Assembly: GCA_016932255.1 (NCBI GenBank)
Contig: JAFGDE010000015.1
Coordinates: forward strand, 93,694 to 157,693
Direction of reading: 5' to 3'
Source: Candidatus Saganbacteria bacterium
GTDB taxonomy: Bacteria > Margulisbacteria > WOR-1 > O2-12-FULL-45-9
DNA: 64,000 nucleotides
The translations under genes and the position numbers were made by a program. The first letter of the stretch is position 1; each line of letters opens with the position of its first letter. Positions 59,517 to 64,000 of the stretch are shown piece by piece. Below the pieces are notes generated by a model. The model had not been told where the DNA came from. It made no database searches and saw only the letters and a list, made by a program, of their open reading frames with translations.

Positions 59517-59863
59517 GCGGTTTTAACGACCTCCAGCAGTTGCTTAAAATCAGCAGGATGGTTGGCCGCCAGATCCGCCAGAGAGCGGCGGTCCAGTTCG
59601 ATCTTTTTCTTTTTAAGCCCGGCCATGAACCGGCTGTAACTTAAGCCAGCCTGGCGCACAGCCGCGTTGATCCTGACGATCCAGAGCCGGCGCATGGCCG
59701 ATTTCTTCTGGCGCCGGCCGCGGGTGGCATGTCTCTTAGCCTTAACGATCGCCTGCTTGCGCCGGCGCAGCTGAGTGCGCAGCCCGCCGCGGAATCCCTT
59801 GGCCCTCTTTAACTGTTTACGCTTCTTCTTCCTGGCAACATTGCCTCGTTTTACCCTGACCAT
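59513..59863 (-). CDS. rplT: 50S ribosomal protein L20
   Basis: 116 aa. MVRVKRGNVARKKKRKQLKRAKGFRGG is the diagnostic basic N-terminus; FMAGLKKKKIELDRRSLADLA continues the family. In other bacteria L20 represses its own operon. Order infC-rpmI-rplT is universal. Overlaps the next gene by 4 bases. Confidence 0.98.
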   Translation of the reverse strand: MVRVKRGNVARKKKRKQLKRAKGFRGGLRTQLRRRKQAIVKAKRHATRGRRQKKSAMRRLWIVRINAAVRQAGLSYSRFMAGLKKKKIELDRRSLADLAANHPADFKQLLEVVKTA

Positions 59864-59869
59864 GGATTT

Positions 59870-60067
59870 CTAGCCTCCTGGCAGCATGTCCCTGACGCGG
59901 GCAATGTCGCTCTTGGCGACCTGGCCGACCTGGCGCAGGGAGCGCTTTTTCTTTTTTGATTTTGACTCAAGGATATGTCTGGTCTTGGCGTGGCGGCGCA
60001 TGACCTTGCCTTTCTTGGTCAACCTGAACCTCTTGGCCGCCGCGCGTCTTGTCTTGACTTTTGGCAT
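59870..60067 (-). CDS. rpmI: 50S ribosomal protein L35
   Basis: 65 aa. [27 protein letters not shown] and [15 protein letters not shown] are classic. GGAGACAG before the ATG. Six bases before rplT. Confidence 0.97.
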   Translation of the reverse strand: MPKVKTRRAAAKRFRLTKKGKVMRRHAKTRHILESKSKKKKRSLRQVGQVAKSDIARVRDMLPGG

Positions 60068-60076
60068 TACTGTCTC

Positions 60077-60580
60077 CTATTTCGGTGAAACGATCACCAC
60101 AAAATTCTTGCCGAATCTCTTTGGCTTGGCCTCGGCTTTGCCCAGGTCGCCGAGCGCCTCGATCATACGTTCCATGACCTTCATGCCCAGATCGACATGG
60201 GCCATTTCACGGCCGCGGAAGAACATCGATAACTTGACCTGGTTCTTTTCTTCCAGGAATTCCCGCGCTTTTCTCAGCCTGACCTCAAAATCATGCTGGG
60301 CGATCTTGGGAGAAAGCTTTACCTCTTTCAGCCCGCCGCCGCGCTGCGATTTTCGCGCTTCCTTTTCCTTTTTACTCTGCTCGTACTTGAGTTTGCCGTG
60401 GTCAGCAATGCGGCAGACAGGCGGTTGAGCCCCTGGCGAGACCAGAACAAGGTCAAGTCCCCGTTCGCGAGCCAGCTTCAAAGCATCCTGGGTCGGTAAA
60501 ACCCCTAACTGCTTGCCCTCCTCATCCACTACCCTGACTTCCCGGCCGCGGATACGTTCGTTAATTATGAAATTCTTAAT
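60077..60580 (-). CDS. infC: translation initiation factor IF-3, AUU start
   Basis: 167 aa starting at an ATT (60578-60580). The reading frame gives IIN-ERIRGREVRVVDEEGKQLG, the conserved IF-3 N-terminus, which the track's GTG start would remove. No ATG, GTG or TTG lies in frame between this ATT and the upstream in-frame TAA. AUU starts in infC are known in E. coli and other bacteria and allow IF-3 to repress its own synthesis. GGGGG lies about 9 bases before. C-domain intact (FFRGREMAHVDLGMKVMERM). Confidence 0.9.
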   Translation of the reverse strand: MKNFIINERIRGREVRVVDEEGKQLGVLPTQDALKLARERGLDLVLVSPGAQPPVCRIADHGKLKYEQSKKEKEARKSQRGGGLKEVKLSPKIAQHDFEVRLRKAREFLEEKNQVKLSMFFRGREMAHVDLGMKVMERMIEALGDLGKAEAKPKRFGKNFVVIVSPK

Positions 60581-60603
60581 ACGTGCTCTACCCCCAAAGG
60601 TTA

Positions 60604-60633
60604 ATTATACTACAAATCAGGCCTTACTGTCTA
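60604..60633 (-). promoter_or_regulatory. infC operon promoter inside the thrS end
   Basis: On the minus strand TAGACA (60628-60633), 18 bases, TATAAT (60604-60609). It overlaps the thrS stop region and lies 23 bases before the AUU start. Confidence 0.6.
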
Positions 60634-62338
60634 TATCACGACGTAATTTAGCGAGGAGTTCAGCGGTCTTTTCAGCGCCCAGGTCGCCTTCGCTCCGGTG
60701 CCTGACCGCGACCTGGCCGGCGTCTGCCTCATTATCGCCCACGATCAGCATATAAGGGATCTTTTCCAGCTGGGCATCCCGGATCTTGGCGCCGATCTTT
60801 TCCTTGCGCTGGTCAACTTCGACCCGGATCCCGGCCTGGCGCAGCTCAGCCGCTACCTTTTCAGCATAGTTATTATGACGGTCGGATATCGGCAGGACCT
60901 TGGCCTGGACCGGCGCCAGCCAGAGCGGGAATGCTCCGGCATAATGCTCGATCAATGCCCCTAAAAATCGCTCTAAACTGCCCAGAACCGCACGATGGAC
61001 CATGACCGGCGTCTGTTTTGTGCCGTCAGCAGCTGTGTAGTTCAAGGCAAAGCGCTGTGGCAGGTTGAAATCGACCTGCACGGTCGGCCCCTGCCAGGTG
61101 CGGCCCAGCGCGTCCTTGAGCTTGATATCGATCTTTGGCCCGTAGAACACCCCGGCGCCAGGATCGATCTCAAACGGCATTTTCTTGTGTTTGAGGGCTT
61201 TTTTTAGTATTTCTGTAGCTTTATCCCAGTTCTCTTCTGTGCCGGCGAATTTTTCCGGCCGAGTCGACAGGTTGACTTCATATTCGAACTTAAAGGTCTT
61301 CATGACAAAGTCAATGAATTCCAGCACAGAAACGATCTCTTCTTCCAGCTGGTCCAGGCGGCAGAAGATATGAGCATCATCCTGGGTAAAGCCACGCACG
61401 CGCAGCAGGCCATGAAGCACGCCGGACTTTTCGTAACGGTAGACCGTGCCGAACTCGAACATGCGCACCGGCAGGTCGCGATAGCTCATCAATTTGCGCT
61501 TGTAGATCAGGATATGGCCCGGACAGTTCATCGGCTTGACCACATAGTCCTGCTCATCGATCTGCATGAAGTACATGTTTTCACGGTAATAATTGGTATG
61601 GCCCGAGGTGTTCCACAGGTCGATCTTGGCAATGTGCGGGATAGCGACCATCTCGTAGCCGCGCTTGAGGTTCTCCTGGCGCATAAAATCCTCGATCAGG
61701 TAGCGCACCATCGCGCCTTTTGGGTGATAATAAACAAAGCCCGCGCCGGCCTCTTCATGCATGGAGAACAGGTCAAGCTCTTTGCCCAACTTGCGGTGAT
61801 CGCGTTTTTTAGCTTCTTCCAGGCTGGTGAGATAATTATCAAGGTCCTCTTTGCTGGCCCAGGCCGTGCCGTAGATGCGCTGCATCATGGGATTGGTCTC
61901 AATGCCGTGCCAATAGGCGCCGGCAATGGACAAGAGCTTAAAAGCCTTGATCTCCTTGGTGTAGCGCACGTGCGGTCCGCGGCAGAGGTCGATAAAATCG
62001 CCGTGCTTGTAAAAAGTGACCATTTTGTCAGGGATCTCGTGCAGTATCTCGATCTTGTACTTTTCCTCGCGCTCTTCCAGGAACTGGGCCGCCTCTTCCT
62101 TGGTCATCTCGATCTTTTCGAACTTGGCGTTGGACTTGATGATCTCTTTCATTTTTTTCTCGATCTTGGGCAGGTCTTCAGAAGTGATTTGCTCGGGCAT
62201 GTCAAAGTCATAGTAGAACCCGTTCTCGATCGACGGGCCGATGCCGAGCTTAACTCCCGGGAATAGCTCGACAACTGCCTGAGCCATAATGTGGGAGGCG
62301 GAATGTCTTAATGTTTCGAGGTCAGCCTTTTTCGTCAT
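60617..62338 (-). CDS. thrS: threonyl-tRNA synthetase lacking the N-terminal TGS domain
   Basis: 573 aa, against about 640 in standard ThrRS. The N2 editing domain (LRHSASHIMAQ, GYxDLCRGPH-like FIDLCRGPHV) and class II core (GAMVRYLIEDFMR, zinc Cys in MNCPGHILIY, RGFTQDDAHIFC, VHRAVLGSLERFLGALIE) are present, plus the anticodon domain. The TGS domain is missing, which is known in some lineages. TATACT ends 6 bases before the ATG. Confidence 0.95.
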   Translation of the reverse strand: MTKKADLETLRHSASHIMAQAVVELFPGVKLGIGPSIENGFYYDFDMPEQITSEDLPKIEKKMKEIIKSNAKFEKIEMTKEEAAQFLEEREEKYKIEILHEIPDKMVTFYKHGDFIDLCRGPHVRYTKEIKAFKLLSIAGAYWHGIETNPMMQRIYGTAWASKEDLDNYLTSLEEAKKRDHRKLGKELDLFSMHEEAGAGFVYYHPKGAMVRYLIEDFMRQENLKRGYEMVAIPHIAKIDLWNTSGHTNYYRENMYFMQIDEQDYVVKPMNCPGHILIYKRKLMSYRDLPVRMFEFGTVYRYEKSGVLHGLLRVRGFTQDDAHIFCRLDQLEEEIVSVLEFIDFVMKTFKFEYEVNLSTRPEKFAGTEENWDKATEILKKALKHKKMPFEIDPGAGVFYGPKIDIKLKDALGRTWQGPTVQVDFNLPQRFALNYTAADGTKQTPVMVHRAVLGSLERFLGALIEHYAGAFPLWLAPVQAKVLPISDRHNNYAEKVAAELRQAGIRVEVDQRKEKIGAKIRDAQLEKIPYMLIVGDNEADAGQVAVRHRSEGDLGAEKTAELLAKLRRDIDSKA

Positions 62339-62344
62339 GAAATC

Positions 62345-62350
62345 AGTATA
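62345..62350 (-). promoter_or_regulatory. thrS promoter -10
   Basis: TATACT on the minus strand ends 6 bases before the ATG, predicting a leaderless message. The -35 (TGGCTA) is poor. Confidence 0.45.
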
Positions 62351-62366
62351 TCATAGAGGTTAAAGC

Positions 62367-63515
62367 TTAGCCAGAGGCCGCGGCTTGCTCCCTCGCCCAT
62401 TTATCAGCAGCCAAAATGTCTTCTAGGGTAGGATTTTCCTTGTTCTCATGGCGCTCCATGACCATTTTGATCCGCTGCGGCAGCTGGGCGAAATTGAGCT
62501 TGCCTTTGAAGAACAGCTTGATCACTTCCTCATTAGCCGCGTTGAGCACCGCTGGCAGCGTGCCCTTTTTCTTGCCCGCTTCATAAGCATAATCCAGACA
62601 GGGAAATTTTTGTTTATCTGGCTGTAGGAATTCAAGCTTGGACAATTTTGCCAAACTCAGAGTGTTCCAGTGGTTCTTGGCCCGGGTCTGTTCCAGCAAC
62701 GCATATTGGATCGGGATGCGCATGTCCGGCGCGCCCAGCTGGGCCTTGACCGAGCCGTCAATGAATTCAACAAAGGAATGAATGATGCTTTGCGGGTGAA
62801 TGATAACCTCGATCTGGGAGTAATCTAGGCCAAAGAGATAATGGGCTTCCATCACTTCAAAGCCTTTGTTCATCAGCGTGGCCGAGTCAATGGTGATCTT
62901 GGGCCCCATTTTCCAGGTCGGGTGTTTCAAGGCTTCCTTGGCGGTAAGCGTGGCGAATTTTTCCACGGGGGTTTTGATGAACGGACCGCCGGACGCGGTC
63001 AGCACGATCTTCTTGACCGTTTTCATATCCTCACCAGCCAGGCACTGGGCAATAGCGCTGTGCTCGGAGTCGATCGGGAAAACCTTTACGCCTGCGGTCT
63101 TGACCTCTTTCATAAAGACCTCGCCTGCCGCGACCAGGACTTCTTTGGTCGCCAGGGCAATGTCCTTTTTAAGCTTAACCGCTTCGAGCACCGCGGTCAG
63201 GGCCAGCGCGCCGGGGATGGCAACAACAACTGTTTTGGCTGTCGGCTCGGTCGCGACTTTCATTAATCCTTCAGGACCAGACAGAACTTCGGCCTTAACG
63301 CCAGCCAGCTTGGCTTCAACCTGTTGTTTAACAGTGTCATTCTCGACTGAAACGATCTTGGGCTGGAATTTCTTGACCTGTTCAACGATCAGGTCAACTT
63401 CGTCCTTGGCCGCGATGGCCGTGACCGTTAAACTGCTGGGGAAGATCGAAACGACCTCTAAGGACTGCTTGCCGATGGAGCCGGTCGAGCCGAGGACAGC
63501 AATGCCTTTCTTCAT
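62367..63515 (-). CDS. dxr: 1-deoxy-D-xylulose 5-phosphate reductoisomerase
   Basis: 382 aa from ATG 63515; the track start six codons upstream lies over the promoter. NADPH loop VLGSTGSIGKQSLEV, ALATKEVLVAAGEVF, the metal-site DSEHSAI, TASGGPF, and KHPTWKMGPKITIDSATLMNKGFEVMEAHYLFG are all diagnostic. Second step of the MEP isoprenoid pathway. Leads the minus-strand run to DUF151. Confidence 0.96.
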   Translation of the reverse strand: MKKGIAVLGSTGSIGKQSLEVVSIFPSSLTVTAIAAKDEVDLIVEQVKKFQPKIVSVENDTVKQQVEAKLAGVKAEVLSGPEGLMKVATEPTAKTVVVAIPGALALTAVLEAVKLKKDIALATKEVLVAAGEVFMKEVKTAGVKVFPIDSEHSAIAQCLAGEDMKTVKKIVLTASGGPFIKTPVEKFATLTAKEALKHPTWKMGPKITIDSATLMNKGFEVMEAHYLFGLDYSQIEVIIHPQSIIHSFVEFIDGSVKAQLGAPDMRIPIQYALLEQTRAKNHWNTLSLAKLSKLEFLQPDKQKFPCLDYAYEAGKKKGTLPAVLNAANEEVIKLFFKGKLNFAQLPQRIKMVMERHENKENPTLEDILAADKWAREQAAASG

Positions 63516-63524
63516 GGTGTGCCT

Positions 63525-63554
63525 ATTATACAATAGATGTTATAATACTGCCAA
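63525..63554 (-). promoter_or_regulatory. dxr promoter
   Basis: On the minus strand TTGGCA (63549-63554), 18 bases, TATAAT (63525-63530), ending 9 bases before the ATG. Confidence 0.65.
63538..63546 (+). promoter_or_regulatory. promoter of the AsmA-like gene
   Basis: TGtTATAAT extended -10 on the plus strand, 22 bases before ATG 63569, with a CGAGGTG ribosome site between. Back to back with the dxr promoter. Confidence 0.6.
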
Positions 63555-63568
63555 CGAGGTGATGCTTC

Positions 63569-64000
63569 ATGAAAAAAGCACTTAAATGGACTGCGATCGT
63601 CGTGGCTGTATTGGTAGTTCTGCTGATCGGCGCTGCCGTTGCCCTGCCCTTTGTTCTGCCGCTGGATAAGATCAAGGATATCGCCACAGAGAAGATCTCA
63701 ACCGCCATTAACCGCGAGGTCAAGGTCGAAAGCGTATCGTTCAACATCTTCTCTGGCATTGAACTAAAAGGCCTGTCCGTTAGCAACAGCCCGGGCTTTG
63801 CCAAAGAGCCGTTCGTGAGAGCTGACGCGATCGCCCTGCGCTACGCCTTCTGGCCTTTGTTCAAACGACAGGTGATCGTCAAAGAGGTCCGGCTGGTCAA
63901 GCCGGAGATATTGATCGAGAAAAGCCGTTCCGGCGAGTTCAATTTCTCGGACATGACCAAAAGCAAAGGGAGAAGTAGCCGGGAGCCGGTAGCCAGTAGC
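63569..64000 (+). CDS. AsmA-family protein, N-terminal part
   Basis: Missed by the track because it runs off the window; 144 codons are seen. An N-terminal membrane anchor (WTAIVVAVLVVLLIGAAVAL) is followed by the AsmA/TamB-type start: INREVKVESVSFNIFSGIEL, LSVSNSPGF and VKEVRLVKPEILIEKS. Such proteins bridge the envelope and are linked to lipid transport. The last codons fall on a heptamer repeat, so the sequence there may be recently expanded. Confidence 0.8.
   Translation, partial: MKKALKWTAIVVAVLVVLLIGAAVALPFVLPLDKIKDIATEKISTAINREVKVESVSFNIFSGIELKGLSVSNSPGFAKEPFVRADAIALRYAFWPLFKRQVIVKEVRLVKPEILIEKSRSGEFNFSDMTKSKGRSSREPVASS
63974..64000. repeat. heptamer repeat at the window end, inside the AsmA-like gene
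   Basis: AGTAGCC, GGGAGCC, GGTAGCC, AGTAGC in tandem. Shares the GTAGCC word with the fabG-acpP repeat. It is read as protein (SSREPVASS). Confidence 0.65.

Noticed and set aside
60077-60529. infC starting at GTG 60529
   Set aside because: It would delete the conserved IF-3 N-terminus that is encoded upstream in the same frame from an ATT start.
61370-62266. 298-aa plus-strand ORF opposite thrS
   Set aside because: Shadow frame of thrS with no start signal or family resemblance.

Overview
The window is a mostly ordinary chromosomal stretch of an uncultured-looking diderm bacterium. It carries outer-membrane barrels, two porin-like proteins, S-layer-homology (SLH) domains, many secreted repeat proteins and an anaerobe-style acyl-CoA dehydrogenase/Etf set. 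SLH domains joined to envelope proteins, FlgD-Ig sorting-type tails and the gene content suggest a Terrabacteria-type diderm candidate phylum; Margulisbacteria/WOR-1 ('Saganbacteria') is my best guess, by inference only. No rRNA, CRISPR array, phage or intact transposon is visible.

Layout. 1-6.4 kb: the start of clpC, then a four-gene minus-strand envelope operon (SLH/Ig protein, PorV-like barrel with SLH tail, secreted Ig-like protein, membrane histidine kinase). 6.4-18.7 kb: a short SMC-like ATPase, a 16-repeat secreted protein, metK, two YCF48-repeat surface proteins with Thr-rich linkers flanking a DUF2723 glycosyltransferase, an M15-like peptidase and a Xer recombinase. 18.7-28.9 kb: a long fatty-acid operon (DUF177-rpmF-plsX-fabH-acyl-CoA dehydrogenase-etfB-etfA-fabD-fabG-acpP-fabK-fabF). 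28.9-36.98 kb: a giant outer-membrane protein, a subtilisin-like protease, a class III aminotransferase and an rRNA methylase-like gene. 37.1-40.8 kb: a low-GC accessory island starting at tRNA-Tyr, with repeated tRNA 3' ends, two truncated tsaD 5' ends, a duplicated hairpin-rich element, a Nudix-like gene and an HPr-like/FGE-like gene. 40.8-49.8 kb: rsgA, a ZIP transporter, then a phosphate regulon (phoB-phoR, porin, two Na/Pi cotransporter paralogues) with PHO-box-like operators. 49.8-59 kb: maf, mutL, topA, panC and a run of pseudopilins. 59-64 kb: minus-strand dxr-thrS-infC-rpmI-rplT-DUF151, and the start of an AsmA-family gene.

Genome-wide style. Many operon-leading genes have a sigma70-type -10 box ending only 6-12 bases before the start codon, implying leaderless or nearly leaderless mRNAs, while internal genes and a few leading genes use good Shine-Dalgarno sites. 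Heptamer-iterated repeats, often arranged as palindromes, occur in intergenic spaces and sometimes inside genes.

The most unusual region is the tRNA-Tyr island. A module made of the tRNA 3' end, about 57 bases of spacer and a roughly 175-base hairpin-rich element occurs twice with conserved stems, and two different tsaD beginnings are both cut after the same codon.
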